Positions 22,941-32,878 are shown, counted from the first letter of the stretch. The stretch is 64,000 bases of DNA from Conexibacter sp. SYSU D00693 (GCF_017084525.1 NZ_CP070950.1:2666001-2730000); one strand, 5' to 3'. Notes: generated by a model not told the origin, from the letters alone. Made by a program: numbers and translations.

Positions 22941-24049
22941 GGGTCCATCGTGACGGACGCGGTGCGCAGCGTGACGTCGACCGCCCGCGGCCCGAGCCCG
23001 AACTGCGGGTCGGGCGGCTCGTCGCCGCCGACCCACCGCTCGAGGCGCTCGGCCAGCGCGGGGCCGTGCTTGAAGCCGTGGCCCGAGCCGCCCCCGGCCA
23101 GCCAGACGCGGCCGCCGTGCTCGGGATGGGGCGCGAGGACGAAGCGCGTGTCGGCCGTCAGCTCGTAGTGGCAGGCGCGGGCGGCGGCCAGCGGCGCGCC
23201 GGCCAGGACCGGGAAGCGGTGGGCCAGCTGGGCGCGGGCGCGGGCCAGCGACGTGTCGAGGACGCGGCGGTCGGCCGCGTCGGGGTCGGCCGGCGGGCCC
23301 TCCTCGTCGGGCGCGACCTTCAGCCCCTGGCCGTCGGCGTCGCCGTGGCCGTAGACCGCGCCGTCGTAGTCCACCCACCCCGGGGCCGACGACCAGGCGC
23401 CGCCGGGCGTCGCGAAGAAGAAGACGTCCTGCTGGGTGAGGCGGAGGTCGACGACGCCCGGGAAGAGCGCGGGCAACCACGCGCCGCACGCCCAGATCAC
23501 GACGTCGGCCTCGACGACCGTGCCGTCGCTGAGCACCGCGCGCTCGCCGTCGGGCCGCGCCGTCACGCCGGTGCGCAGCCGCGCGCCCGCCTGCACCGCG
23601 CGCGCCGCGAGCGCCCGCGTCGCCCGCCGCGCGAAGAGCACGCCGGCCTCCGGCTCGTGCAGCGCGAAGGCGAGGTCGTCGTCACGCACGCCCGGGAACC
23701 GGGCGCCGGGGTCGACCCGCTCGCAGGCGATGCCCTCCGCCCGCAGCACCCGCTCGCTCTCGGCCTCCCAGCCGTCGGCGCGCCGCGCGAACCACGTCAC
23801 GCCGCGCTGGTCGAGCAGCGTCGGGTCGAGCTCGCGCCAGAGCTGGAGCGCGCGCCGCGCCGAGCGCGTGTGCCAGACGTCGTCGCCGTGGCTGAAGCGG
23901 ATGAGCCGCGTGTCGTCGCCCGACCCCGAGCGCGGCGTGCCCGGGACCAGGCGCTCCACGAGCTCGACCGCCCAGCCCGAGCGGGCGAGGCGGTCGGCCA
24001 GGGAGGCGCCGAAGACGCCTGCACCAACGACGAGGGCCGTGCGTGGCAC
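22937..24049 (-). CDS. FAD-dependent oxidoreductase of the DAO/sarcosine-oxidase family
   Basis: The 370-residue protein opens with the Rossmann motif ALVVGAGVFGASLADRLARSG, followed by SGSGDDTRLIRFSHGDD, a signature of monomeric sarcosine oxidase and N-methyltryptophan oxidase. It ends with RVWLAGGGSGHGFKHGPALAERL. The conserved cysteine that binds flavin covalently in MSOX would lie in this last segment; here the aligned residue seems not to be Cys, so flavin may be non-covalent. An N-methyl amino acid is a likely substrate. The GTG start at 24049 is buried in a perfect 12-bp hairpin. Confidence 0.85.
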   Translation of the reverse strand: MPRTALVVGAGVFGASLADRLARSGWAVELVERLVPGTPRSGSGDDTRLIRFSHGDDVWHTRSARRALQLWRELDPTLLDQRGVTWFARRADGWEAESERVLRAEGIACERVDPGARFPGVRDDDLAFALHEPEAGVLFARRATRALAARAVQAGARLRTGVTARPDGERAVLSDGTVVEADVVIWACGAWLPALFPGVVDLRLTQQDVFFFATPGGAWSSAPGWVDYDGAVYGHGDADGQGLKVAPDEEGPPADPDAADRRVLDTSLARARAQLAHRFPVLAGAPLAAARACHYELTADTRFVLAPHPEHGGRVWLAGGGSGHGFKHGPALAERLERWVGGDEPPDPQFGLGPRAVDVTLRTASVTMDP

Positions 24050-24057
24050 GGCCCTCG
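24031..24057 (-). terminator. 12-bp perfect inverted repeat covering a start codon
   Basis: CGAGGGCCGTGC and GCACGGCCCTCG (24031-24042 and 24046-24057) flank a three-nt loop. The hairpin begins 26 nt after the stop of the glycoside hydrolase gene and could end its transcript, although no run of U follows. It also contains the GTG start (24049-24047) of the next gene, so in a read-through RNA that start would be hidden. Confidence 0.5.
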
Positions 24058-24082
24058 AGGCTACTCGCGTGTCCGGTCCGGG

Positions 24083-25765
24083 CTAGCGGACGCGGAACTG
24101 CTTGACGACCGTCTTGGACGCCTTGAACGGGGCGTCGCCCAGGTAGCGGATCGACACGCGCCAGCGGCCGGCCTTGCGCACCTTCTGGCGGACGTTGAAC
24201 GACTTGCTCGCGGCCTTCGTGGCCTTGTGCAGCGTCTTCCACCCCCCCTTCTGCTTGAGCTGCCAGAGGAGCTGGACCTTGCCGTCGAGCACCGGCTGGA
24301 GCGCCGAGGTGGCGCGGCCCGAGACCGTGCACGTGCGGCCCTTGCAGGAGACCTTCTTGCCGACGGTCAGCTGCGAGGCGATCGTCGAGGCGATCTGGTT
24401 CTTCGGGGCCTTGACGACCTGCACCGAGCTCTTCACCGAGTTGCCGGCGGCGTCGATGCCCTCGACCGTGATCGTGTGCGGGCCGTTGGCGAGCTTCTTG
24501 GCGCCCTGCCACAGCAGCTCGACGGGCTTGCCGTCCTGCGAGGCGGTGCCGGTGAAGTTGCGGATCTTCGTGCCGTCGGCGTAGAAGCTCAGGCGCGCGA
24601 CGCCACCCGTCGCCGAGGCGCGGATGTACAGCGTGCTGTGGAACTTCTGGCCGTTGGTCGGCGCCGCGATCTTCACGGCCGGGCCGCTGAAGTCGCCGCA
24701 CGCCTCGTCGAGGACGTCGAAGTCGGCGTCACCCGCGACCTGGCGGAAGGCGGCCAGCGACGGCTTGGCCTGGCCGTTGGCGCCGTAGAGGCCGTAGTGC
24801 TTGAGCTCCTCGATCGGGGCGCTCGGGTTGTCGCGCAGCGTGAACCACTGGGCGACCGTCACGTACTGGTCCTCCTGCAGGCAGTTGTAGGCCTGCTTGA
24901 GGAACGTCGCCTGGTCGGCGGTCGAGACGCCCGAAGGCTTCTTGCCGGCCCACATGCCGCGCTCGCACTTGGCGTCGCCGGTCGTGGTCCAGCCGAGCTC
25001 GGTCATCCAGATCGGCTTGTCGTCGCCGTTGGCCAGCGCCGTGGCGCGGACCTCGCGGTAGCCGAGGAACGTGAAGCGCGCGATGCGCCCGGCGTCCTTG
25101 TAGAAGTCGTACGGCCCGCGGTCGAGGCAGGCGGTGTCCGTGTGGACCGCGATCGCGTCGTAGGCGCCCTTGTCCAGGCCGCTGTCGTAGAGCGACTGCA
25201 GGAACCCGTAGTTGTTGCCGGTGGTCGGGCCGAGGATGGCCTTGGCCTCGGGGTCGCCGCGGCGGATGGCCGGGCCGACGACGTTGACGATCGACGCGTA
25301 CTTGGCCGGGCGGGAGGCGGGGTCGCCGGACCAGAACTGGTCCTCGTCCTGCTCGTTCCAGATCTCGTAGCCCGCGACGTTGCCGCGGTTGCCCGGGGCG
25401 GCCGCGAACTGCTCGACGAAGTTCGCCATGTCCTGCGGGTCGGTCGGCGGGACGTTCTCGCCCTGGCCGCCGTTGGCCCAGGCCGGCGTGCCGACGATGA
25501 CGTAGACGACCTTCAGCCCCCGCTGGCCGGCGCCGGCGGCGATGTCGGCCCAGCCCTTGGCCTGCACGTCGCCCTTGGTCGGCTCGGCGCCGGACCAGTG
25601 GACGAAGAGGCGGATGGTCTTGGCCCCCGTCGCCTTCGCGACGTCGAGCTCCGCCGGGCCCGGGGCGCCGGCGATGTTGATGCCCGGCGCGGCGGCCTGG
25701 GCGGGCGTCCCGGCGAGCGCGAGGGCCGCGATCGGGAGCAGGGGGAGCAGGAGCTTGCGCAGCAT
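24083..25765 (-). CDS. secreted cellulase-like glycoside hydrolase with Ig-like domain
   Basis: The 560-residue protein has a signal peptide (MLRKLLLPLLPIAALALAGTPAQA). A (beta/alpha)8 domain, residues 25-340, has GYEIWNEQDED with the acid/base Glu138 and WMTELGWTT with the nucleophile Glu256, the clan GH-A arrangement seen in GH39/GH5 enzymes. An Ig-like region (residues 350-450, IAAPTNGQKF...DAAGNSVKSSVQV) and a basic beta-sandwich with two cysteines (CKGRTC) follow, which may bind the wall or carbohydrate. A beta-1,4-glycan or exopolysaccharide is a likely target. Confidence 0.87.
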   Translation of the reverse strand: MLRKLLLPLLPIAALALAGTPAQAAAPGINIAGAPGPAELDVAKATGAKTIRLFVHWSGAEPTKGDVQAKGWADIAAGAGQRGLKVVYVIVGTPAWANGGQGENVPPTDPQDMANFVEQFAAAPGNRGNVAGYEIWNEQDEDQFWSGDPASRPAKYASIVNVVGPAIRRGDPEAKAILGPTTGNNYGFLQSLYDSGLDKGAYDAIAVHTDTACLDRGPYDFYKDAGRIARFTFLGYREVRATALANGDDKPIWMTELGWTTTGDAKCERGMWAGKKPSGVSTADQATFLKQAYNCLQEDQYVTVAQWFTLRDNPSAPIEELKHYGLYGANGQAKPSLAAFRQVAGDADFDVLDEACGDFSGPAVKIAAPTNGQKFHSTLYIRASATGGVARLSFYADGTKIRNFTGTASQDGKPVELLWQGAKKLANGPHTITVEGIDAAGNSVKSSVQVVKAPKNQIASTIASQLTVGKKVSCKGRTCTVSGRATSALQPVLDGKVQLLWQLKQKGGWKTLHKATKAASKSFNVRQKVRKAGRWRVSIRYLGDAPFKASKTVVKQFRVR

Positions 25766-25852
25766 CGCTTCTCAGGATCGGCAATCCGCTCGCCGGCTTG
25801 ACCGCCCGGGGCGGTGGGCGGACGGCTGAGCGCGCTGGACGGATGTCCGATG

Positions 25853-27118
25853 TCAGGCAGCGGCCGGCGCGCCGGCGGTCCCGAGCTCGCGCGGAGCCAG
25901 CGCGCGAAGGCGCTCGAGGAGGTCGGCGACCTCGTCGTCGGGCGCCAGCGCGATGGCGCGCTCGGAGGCGGCGATGGCGTCGGTCACGCGGTCGGTGCGC
26001 GCCAGCGCGTGGGCGTAGCGCGACCAGGCGCCGGGGTGCTCGGGGTCCAGGAGCGTCGCCTGCTCGGCGGCCGTGACCTCCGCCCCGAGGTCGCCGACGA
26101 GCTGGTAGGCGAGCGCGAGGTCGAGCAGCCCCTCCGCCGTCGGCCCGAGCCGCCGAGCCTGCTCGAGCGCGCGCAGGGCGGCGGCGCGGTCGTGCAGGCG
26201 CAGGCGCAGCCGGCCGACGCGCTCGAACGTCGCCGCGTCGGCGGGCGCGAGGGCGGCGGCGCGGTCGGCCGCCTCGGCCGCGAGCTCGAGCGCGCGCATG
26301 TCCTCGTAGATGCGGCTGGCGAAGCGGTGCGGCGTAGCGCGGTCGGTCTCGACGCGCGCCCAGTCGCGCACGGAGCGCGCGGCCGCGTCGAGGTTGCCGG
26401 CGTTCCAGAAGGCGAGCGTCATGAGCCGCAGCACGGCGGCGTTGCGCGGCTCGGCGTCGCGCGCGTAGATGAGGCGCTGGGCGGCCAGCGCGAAGTCGCC
26501 CTCGGCCATCGCGTGCTGCGCGGCGGTGACGAAGCGCTGGACGCGGTCGGCGCCGGGGTCGGGCTTGGAGAAGTCGACGAACTGCAGCGAGCCGGCGGGC
26601 ACGGTGCGCACGCCGAGCTGGAACTTCACGCGCGCCCACTGCTGGGTGTTGAGGTCGTCCCCGGTGAAGTAGATGCCGGTGACCGAGCCGACGCCCCACT
26701 CGGGGTAGCTCAGGCAGCGCGCGTAGCGGTGGACGACCGAGTGGTCGGGCACGCGCGAGCCGAACGGGTCGTTGGCCTGGCGGTCGGCCGCCTCGGCACG
26801 CCGGCGCTGCTCCTCCTCGTAGGCCTTGCGACCTGCCTCGGCGCGCGCGGCGCGGGCCGCGGCGGCGCTGACCTTGACCGCGTTGCGGCTGACCTTGCCG
26901 CCGCGCGAGCCCTCGGCGAGCCGTTCGAGCTGGTCGGCCGCCTCGTTGATCGCCTTGAGGTGGCGCTCGTGCTCGAGCTGCTTGCCGGGCGGGGCGAGGT
27001 CCGGGTGCCAGCGCTTGGCCTGGCGCCGGCGGGCCAGCTGGACGTCACGCTGCTCGAACGGGGGCTCGAGCTCGAGGAGCAGCAGGGCCTGCTCGATGTC
27101 CAGGATCCCGGGGGCCAC
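25853..27118 (-). CDS. J-domain and TPR repeat protein
   Basis: The 421-residue protein starts at a GTG at 27118. Residues 7-70 resemble a J domain: helix II RDVQLARRRQAKRWHPDLAPPGKQ carries the HPD triad that activates Hsp70 ATPase, and HERHLKAINEAADQLERL would be helix III. A basic linker and a middle region (VVHRYARCLSYPEWGVGSVTGIYFTGDDLNT) lead to about five TPR helices-pairs from residue 190 to 410 (LAAQRLIYARDAEPRN, ALDLAYQ-type units). It may recruit DnaK to a client bound by the TPRs. No signal peptide is present. Confidence 0.8.
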   Translation of the reverse strand: MAPGILDIEQALLLLELEPPFEQRDVQLARRRQAKRWHPDLAPPGKQLEHERHLKAINEAADQLERLAEGSRGGKVSRNAVKVSAAAARAARAEAGRKAYEEEQRRRAEAADRQANDPFGSRVPDHSVVHRYARCLSYPEWGVGSVTGIYFTGDDLNTQQWARVKFQLGVRTVPAGSLQFVDFSKPDPGADRVQRFVTAAQHAMAEGDFALAAQRLIYARDAEPRNAAVLRLMTLAFWNAGNLDAAARSVRDWARVETDRATPHRFASRIYEDMRALELAAEAADRAAALAPADAATFERVGRLRLRLHDRAAALRALEQARRLGPTAEGLLDLALAYQLVGDLGAEVTAAEQATLLDPEHPGAWSRYAHALARTDRVTDAIAASERAIALAPDDEVADLLERLRALAPRELGTAGAPAAA

Positions 27119-27127
27119 GGAGGCCCC

Positions 27128-27133
27128 AGGGTA
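27128..27133 (-). promoter_or_regulatory. -10 element of the J-domain/TPR gene
   Basis: TACCCT on the minus strand ends nine nt before the GTG at 27118; it supports this start over longer upstream frames. Confidence 0.4.
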
Positions 27134-27151
27134 CCGAGGGCCCGTGGTGGC

Positions 27152-28219
27152 TCAGAAGATCCCGTACTCGCGCACGACGTCGCGCAGCGGCGTCTCGAAC
27201 AGCAGCGCGAGCAGCCCGCCCTGCAGCTCGGCGGCGTGGCGGCGCGCGTCGCGGAAGGCGGGCGACGTGCGCGCGTCGGCCTCCCGCAGCTGCGCGAGCT
27301 CCTGGCGGGCGTCGTCGTCGCCCAGCAGCGCAACCCAGCGGTCGTACGCGGCCAGCGCGCGGACGCCCGCGTCGGCGGCGCCGTGGTCGAGGAAGGCCTG
27401 GGCGATGCGGTCGGTGGGCGGGGCGGCGAGCTGGGCGAGCAGGTGGTCGCGGTGGCGCTCGCGCGGCAGGCGGTGGCAGGCCAGCAGCGGCAGCAGGCCC
27501 CCCGCGAAGAGCACCTTGCGCGACGTGCGCAGCTTCGCGTTGCGCAGGCCCCACTTCGCGTCGCCCGGGCCGCGCAGCTTGCCGACGAAGTCCACGCAGA
27601 TCGTCCGCCAGTAGCGGATGAGGTCGTTGAGGAAGAAGCGCGGCGGGCGGAACGACGCGCTCGCGTCGGCGAGGTAGGCGTCGACGACCTGGGCCCGCGC
27701 GGCGGCGTGGACCCCCTCGCCCACCACGGCGACCGACTCGAGGACGAGCAGCATCCGCCGGGTGAGGTTGCGGTTGTCGTCGGCGTCCAGCCCGATGCGC
27801 TCGACCAGCGCGTCGACGCCGATCGTCGACGCGAACGTCCCCTGCTGGCCCGGGTCGCGCCCCGGCCCGCCGAGCACCGCGCCGACGGCGGCCAGCGGCG
27901 GCGGCGTCAGGCCGGGCAGCGCCTGCGTCCCGTGGGCGGGGCGGTCGGCCTCGTCGGGCTCGCCGCCGCGCAGCAGCGCCCAGTCGTCGTCCGAGCCGGC
28001 CGTGACCTCATGGCGGCCCCACGAGCCGAAGAGGACGACCGCCAGGTCGTCCGGGAGGTCGACGGCGCCGAGCGCGCGACGGCGGTCGGCCAGGCCGTCG
28101 GCGGTGCGGGCGCGGGCGGCGGTGAGCGCGGGGAAGCCGTCGGCGCTGCGCTCGGCCAGGCGGTCGAGCCCGCCGGCCGGGTCGCTCGCTCCTAGAGGAG
28201 CGGCGCCTCGAGGATCCAC
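27152..28219 (-). CDS. nucleotidyltransferase-fold protein
   Basis: The frame is 355 residues from the likely GTG start at 28219, which lies inside the last codons of the upstream gene; no later ATG or GTG precedes the domain. The pol-beta-type motif LFGSWGRHEVTAGSDDDWALL (G-S, then D-x-D) is near residue 60. The rest is mostly helical (RRMLLVLESVAVVGEG, FFLNDLIRYWRTICVDFVGKLRGPGDAKWGLRNAKLRTSRK), as in DUF294/GlnD-like or CBS-linked nucleotidyltransferases. The substrate is unknown. It forms a pair with the TIM-barrel gene. Confidence 0.8.
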   Translation of the reverse strand: MDPRGAAPLGASDPAGGLDRLAERSADGFPALTAARARTADGLADRRRALGAVDLPDDLAVVLFGSWGRHEVTAGSDDDWALLRGGEPDEADRPAHGTQALPGLTPPPLAAVGAVLGGPGRDPGQQGTFASTIGVDALVERIGLDADDNRNLTRRMLLVLESVAVVGEGVHAAARAQVVDAYLADASASFRPPRFFLNDLIRYWRTICVDFVGKLRGPGDAKWGLRNAKLRTSRKVLFAGGLLPLLACHRLPRERHRDHLLAQLAAPPTDRIAQAFLDHGAADAGVRALAAYDRWVALLGDDDARQELAQLREADARTSPAFRDARRHAAELQGGLLALLFETPLRDVVREYGIF

Positions 28220-28875
28220 GGCACGTCGCGGCTGCGCGCGAGCAGCGGCGTGAAGCGCCGCTCGTCGTCGGCGGTGAGGGCCTGGTGGTGGCAGTCGTCG
28301 TCCAGCGACGAGACGTGCAGGTGGCGCAGCCGGGCGCCGAAGCGGTCGAGGATGCGGTCGCCCTCCCGCATGGAGGGGTCGATCGACGCGACGTGCGCGA
28401 CGTCGAGGCACAGCCCCGCCGCGGGCAGCGCGGCGAAGTACGGCGCCAGCTCGTCGGCCGTGCGCCCGTCGCCCTTGCGCGCGTCCATGTTCTCGAGCAC
28501 GAGCGTCCCGCCCAGCGCCCTCCACGGCACGACCTCCTGGATCGTGTCGGGGTGCACGACGATCGCGTCGACGCGGGGCAGCAGCTCGAGCAGCGCGTCG
28601 ACGAGCCGGGCGTCGTCCAGCGTGCGCTCCTTGCTCGGCGCGTGGACCGACAGGTAGCGGAACGGCAGCGCCGGCGCGGCGCGCAGCCACGCCAGCAGGC
28701 CCGGCAGCTCGGGCTCGGCCAGCGCGGCGAGCTCGACCGCGAAGACCGACGTGTCCAGCGCCTGGTCGGCGAGCCGGTCCCACGCCCCGCGGGGCGCGTC
28801 CAGCCAGCCCGTCGACGCCCCCAGCGGATGGTGCTGGGCGACGGGACGGCGGTCGGCGGCGAGGACGGGGACCAC
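28192..28875 (-). CDS. xylose-isomerase-like TIM-barrel protein
   Basis: The 227-residue protein from the GTG at 28875 has the AP-endonuclease-2/xylose-isomerase pattern: FRYLSVHAPSK, AIVVHPDTI, LVLENMDARKGDGR, LCLDVAHVASIDP and LRHLHVSSLDDDCHHQAL, with histidines, glutamate and aspartates placed as metal ligands. The product may act on a sugar or sugar phosphate, or on DNA. The frame is open upstream to a TTG, but TAGCTT at 28891-28886, ten nt before this GTG, supports the shorter start. Its final bases overlap the nucleotidyltransferase gene. Confidence 0.8.
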   Translation of the reverse strand: MVPVLAADRRPVAQHHPLGASTGWLDAPRGAWDRLADQALDTSVFAVELAALAEPELPGLLAWLRAAPALPFRYLSVHAPSKERTLDDARLVDALLELLPRVDAIVVHPDTIQEVVPWRALGGTLVLENMDARKGDGRTADELAPYFAALPAAGLCLDVAHVASIDPSMREGDRILDRFGARLRHLHVSSLDDDCHHQALTADDERRFTPLLARSRDVPWILEAPLL

Positions 28876-28885
28876 GGGACGGCGC

Positions 28886-28891
28886 AAGCTA
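28886..28891 (-). promoter_or_regulatory. -10 element of the TIM-barrel gene
   Basis: TAGCTT on the minus strand ends ten nt before the GTG at 28875. Confidence 0.4.
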
Positions 28892-28982
28892 GCGCCGGGC
28901 GCGGACGCCAAGGGCGAGCTCCCCGCAACGTCCGGGGTTCTCGGGGGCGCGGGGTGGTCGTCGGTGTGGGACCTCCGCCGCA

Positions 28983-29126
28983 GCGCGGCGGGAAGGACGC
29001 CGCGCTCGCTGCTCGGCAGCGAGGGAGGGAACCACCCGCGCCCGCGTGCTCCGCGGGCGGTCGTGGGGGTTCGAGCGTCGTGACCCTGTCATCCTCGGCG
29101 TCCCACGCCGGAGATGACAGGGTCAC
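28983..29126. repeat. direct repeat copy A with 47-bp palindrome
   Basis: Copy A begins GCGCGGCGGGAAGGAC and ends in a near-perfect palindrome at 29080-29126: GTGACCCTGTCATC (29080-29093) pairs with GATGACAGGGTCAC (29113-29126), and an inner CGGCGT/ACGCCG stem closes on a CCC loop. The palindrome is identical to that of copy B 342 bp away, while the preceding 95 bp have diverged by scattered changes. Confidence 0.85.
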
Positions 29127-29154
29127 GGTCGCGGGGGGCGCGGGAAGCATCGAG

Positions 29155-29191
29155 TGGCGGATTCTCCGCTCCCCAGGCGGAGGATCCGCCA
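29155..29191. repeat. 15-bp hairpin between the two repeat copies
   Basis: TGGCGGATTCTCCGC (29155-29169) and GCGGAGGATCCGCCA (29177-29191) pair with a single mismatch around the loop TCCCCAG. No T-run follows on either strand and no gene ends next to it, so it is more likely part of a repeat element than a terminator. Confidence 0.6.
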
Positions 29192-29325
29192 ACGGATGGC
29201 CCCGAACGCCCCGCGCGCCCCCACGCCTTGCGCGCTCACGCGAACGTGGATCGGTCCCTCTCCCCCGGTGCGAACCGGCGATGGCCTCGCCCCTCCACCG
29301 ACGCCGCGCACAGAGCTTCGCCCCC

Positions 29326-29468
29326 GCGCGGCGGGAAGGACGGCGCGGTCGCCGTCGGGTACCGAGGGAGGGAACCACCCGCGCCCGCGGGCTCCGCGAG
29401 CGGTCGTGGAGGTCGAGCGTCGTGACCCTGTCATCCTCGGCGTCCCACGCCGGAGATGACAGGGTCAC
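29326..29468. repeat. direct repeat copy B with 47-bp palindrome
   Basis: Copy B is the second occurrence of the element at 28983, in the same orientation, with its palindrome at 29422-29468. It ends 28 bp before the stop of the ABC permease gene on the minus strand, so the palindrome could also fold at the end of that transcript. Confidence 0.85.
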
Positions 29469-29495
29469 GGTCGCGCGGGCGCGCCACCGCAGCGG

Positions 29496-30266
29496 CTAGA
29501 CCACCAGCCGCTGCTCGGTCTTCACCACCGCCAGCCGCCACACGCCGAAGGCGAAGAGGAGCAGGACGCCGGCGTGGGCCAGGTCCTCCCAGCCCTCGAA
29601 GCCGAAGACGCAGTGGCGCACGAGCTCGACGCAGTGGTGCAGCGGGTTGACGTTGGCCAGCACCCGCGCCCACTCCGGCAGCTCGTCGATCGGGAAGAAC
29701 GTGCCCGCGACGAGGAACAGCGGCGTGAGCACCGCGCTCACGACGTAGTTGAAGTTCTCGATCGCCTTGGCCAGCGCCGCGACGAGGATGCCGAAGCACG
29801 CCCAGCCGAAGCCGGCGACCGCCGCCACGAACGGGACGACGAGCATCCCGAAGGACGGGTCCAGGCCGAAGACGACCGCCACGAGCATCGGCACGCAGCC
29901 GTAGGTGCCGGCCCGCGCGGCGATCCACACCGCCTCGGCGGTCACGAGCTCCTCGGCGTCGACGGGCGCGGCGAGGATCGCGTCGTAGGTGCGCTGGAAC
30001 TCGCGCTTGACGAACGTCCCGAACATCGCGGGGAACGCGCTCGAGAACAGCACCGCCGTGGCGACCGTGCCCGTCCCGACGAACTCGACGTAGTCGTAGC
30101 CGCCGACCTCGCTGACCAGCGAGCCGAAGCCGAAGCCGAACGCGAGCAGGTAGACGGTGGGCTCGACTGTCGACGAGAACGTCGTCGCCCGCCAGTAGGA
30201 CGAGAAGTTCATGACCTCGCGCACGAGCACGCCCGTGAGCGCGGCGCGCTGGAGCCGGCCCCTCAC
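29496..30266 (-). CDS. ABC-2 type transporter permease
   Basis: The 256-residue protein starts at a GTG at 30266 overlapping the ATPase stop (GTGA). Six hydrophobic helices are visible (EPTVYLLAFGFGFGSLV, ATAVLFSSAFPAMFGTF, LVVPFVAAVAGFGWACFGILVAAL, VSAVLTPLFLVAGTFFPI and others), with the ABC-2 signature PLFLVAGTFFPIDELPEWARVLANVNPLHH, as in NodJ and drug-export permeases. It would form the membrane channel with the ATPase; the substrate could be a drug, lipid or oligosaccharide. Confidence 0.88.
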   Translation of the reverse strand: MRGRLQRAALTGVLVREVMNFSSYWRATTFSSTVEPTVYLLAFGFGFGSLVSEVGGYDYVEFVGTGTVATAVLFSSAFPAMFGTFVKREFQRTYDAILAAPVDAEELVTAEAVWIAARAGTYGCVPMLVAVVFGLDPSFGMLVVPFVAAVAGFGWACFGILVAALAKAIENFNYVVSAVLTPLFLVAGTFFPIDELPEWARVLANVNPLHHCVELVRHCVFGFEGWEDLAHAGVLLLFAFGVWRLAVVKTEQRLVV

Positions 30267-31159
30267 TCGACCTCCTCCCCCGTCAGCAGCACGAAGACGT
30301 CCTCGAGGTTCGTGGGACGGCGCTCGCCCTCCGGCGCGCGGCCGTCGGCGTCCTCCACCCGCAGGACCGAGACGCTCGTCCCCGTCCGCCGCGTCGCGAA
30401 GCCCGCCGCCCGGGCGGAGGCCTCGGCCTCGGCGAGCCGCGCGGGCGGCCCGTAGACCTCCACCGCCTCGCGGCCCGCGTGCTCGACGACGAGGTCGGCC
30501 GGCCGTCCGCGCGCCACGGCGCGGCCCGCGGCCATGATCACGACGGTGTCGGCGAGGCGCGCGGCCTCCTCGATGTAGTGCGTGCTCATCAGGATCGACG
30601 TGCCCTCGCTGCGCAGCCGGTCGATGAGCGCCCACAGCTCCTGGCGCACCTGCGGGTCCAGCCCGACCGTCGGCTCGTCGAGCAGGACGAGCCGCGGGCG
30701 GTGCACGAGCGCCCGCGCGATGAGCAGCCGCCGCCGCATGCCGCCGCTGAGCTCGTCCACGCGCGCGTCGCGCCGGCCGACGAGGTTGGCGATCTCGAGC
30801 GCCCGCTCGACCGCGGCGGGACGGTCGGCGCGACCGACGCGGTAGAGGTGGGCGAAGACGACGAGGTTCTGCTCGACGGTGAGCGTCGTGTCGAGGTTGT
30901 CGAGCTGCGGGACGACGCCCATCTCCGCGCGGGCGTCCTTCGAGCCCTCCGGCAGCGTGCGCCCGAGCACCTCGATGCGGCCCTCGTCGGCCAGCGCCTG
31001 CGCCGTGAGCAGGCGCATCGTGGTCGACTTGCCGGCGCCGTTGGGCCCGAGCAGGCCGACGCACGTGCCCTCGGGGACCTCGAGGTCCAGGCCGTCGACG
31101 GCGCGCACCGCGCCGAAGGCCTTGACGACGCCCTCCAAGGTGATGGCGGCGGCGGGCAC
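30263..31159 (-). CDS. ABC transporter ATP-binding protein (NodI/DrrA-like)
   Basis: The 298-residue protein has Walker [10 protein letters not shown], the Q-loop VVPQLDNLD, signature [15 protein letters not shown], Walker [13 protein letters not shown] and the H-loop [10 protein letters not shown]-terminal 80-residue extension ([33 protein letters not shown]) is typical of drug-resistance exporters. I chose the GTG at 31159: GTG codons at 31168 and 31177 lie inside or upstream of the TAGGGT -10 box at 31172-31167. It forms a two-gene exporter with the permease. Confidence 0.88.
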   Translation of the reverse strand: MPAAAITLEGVVKAFGAVRAVDGLDLEVPEGTCVGLLGPNGAGKSTTMRLLTAQALADEGRIEVLGRTLPEGSKDARAEMGVVPQLDNLDTTLTVEQNLVVFAHLYRVGRADRPAAVERALEIANLVGRRDARVDELSGGMRRRLLIARALVHRPRLVLLDEPTVGLDPQVRQELWALIDRLRSEGTSILMSTHYIEEAARLADTVVIMAAGRAVARGRPADLVVEHAGREAVEVYGPPARLAEAEASARAAGFATRRTGTSVSVLRVEDADGRAPEGERRPTNLEDVFVLLTGEEVE

Positions 31160-31166
31160 CCCGCGC

Positions 31167-31183
31167 ACCCTACGCACTAGCCT
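31167..31183. promoter_or_regulatory. divergent -10 elements between the exporter and ettA
   Basis: TAGGGT on the minus strand (31172-31167) ends 7 nt before the GTG at 31159, and TAGCCT on the plus strand (31178-31183) ends 11 nt before the ATG at 31195, which is also preceded by a GGGGGG purine run. Confidence 0.5.
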
Positions 31184-31194
31184 GGGGGGTCGAC

Positions 31195-32850
<1,656 letters not shown>

Positions 32851-32872
32851 GGTCACGAGAAGCGGGCGCGGG

Positions 32873-32878
32873 TACGCT
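32873..32878 (+). promoter_or_regulatory. -10 element of the desaturase gene
   Basis: TACGCT ends nine nt before the ATG at 32888. It lies between the imperfect arms GCGGGCGCGGG and TCCCGCCCGC (32862-32887), a GC-rich fold that may also end the ettA transcript. Confidence 0.4.

Larger units (their letters stand above)
28876..29495. other. gene-free repeat-bearing stretch
   Basis: This 620-bp stretch between the TIM-barrel gene and the ABC exporter holds no convincing gene. It contains the -10 of the TIM-barrel gene at 28886-28891, two copies of a 144-bp direct repeat and a separate 15-bp hairpin at 29155-29191. Open frames that cross it read through the palindromes on both strands and lack ribosome binding sites. 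Confidence 0.7.

Noticed and set aside
28900-29480. Open frames over the repeat region on both strands, up to about 480 codons
   Set aside because: They translate the palindromes and their spacers into Arg/Pro-rich sequence on both strands and have no ribosome site; the region is better described as repeats.
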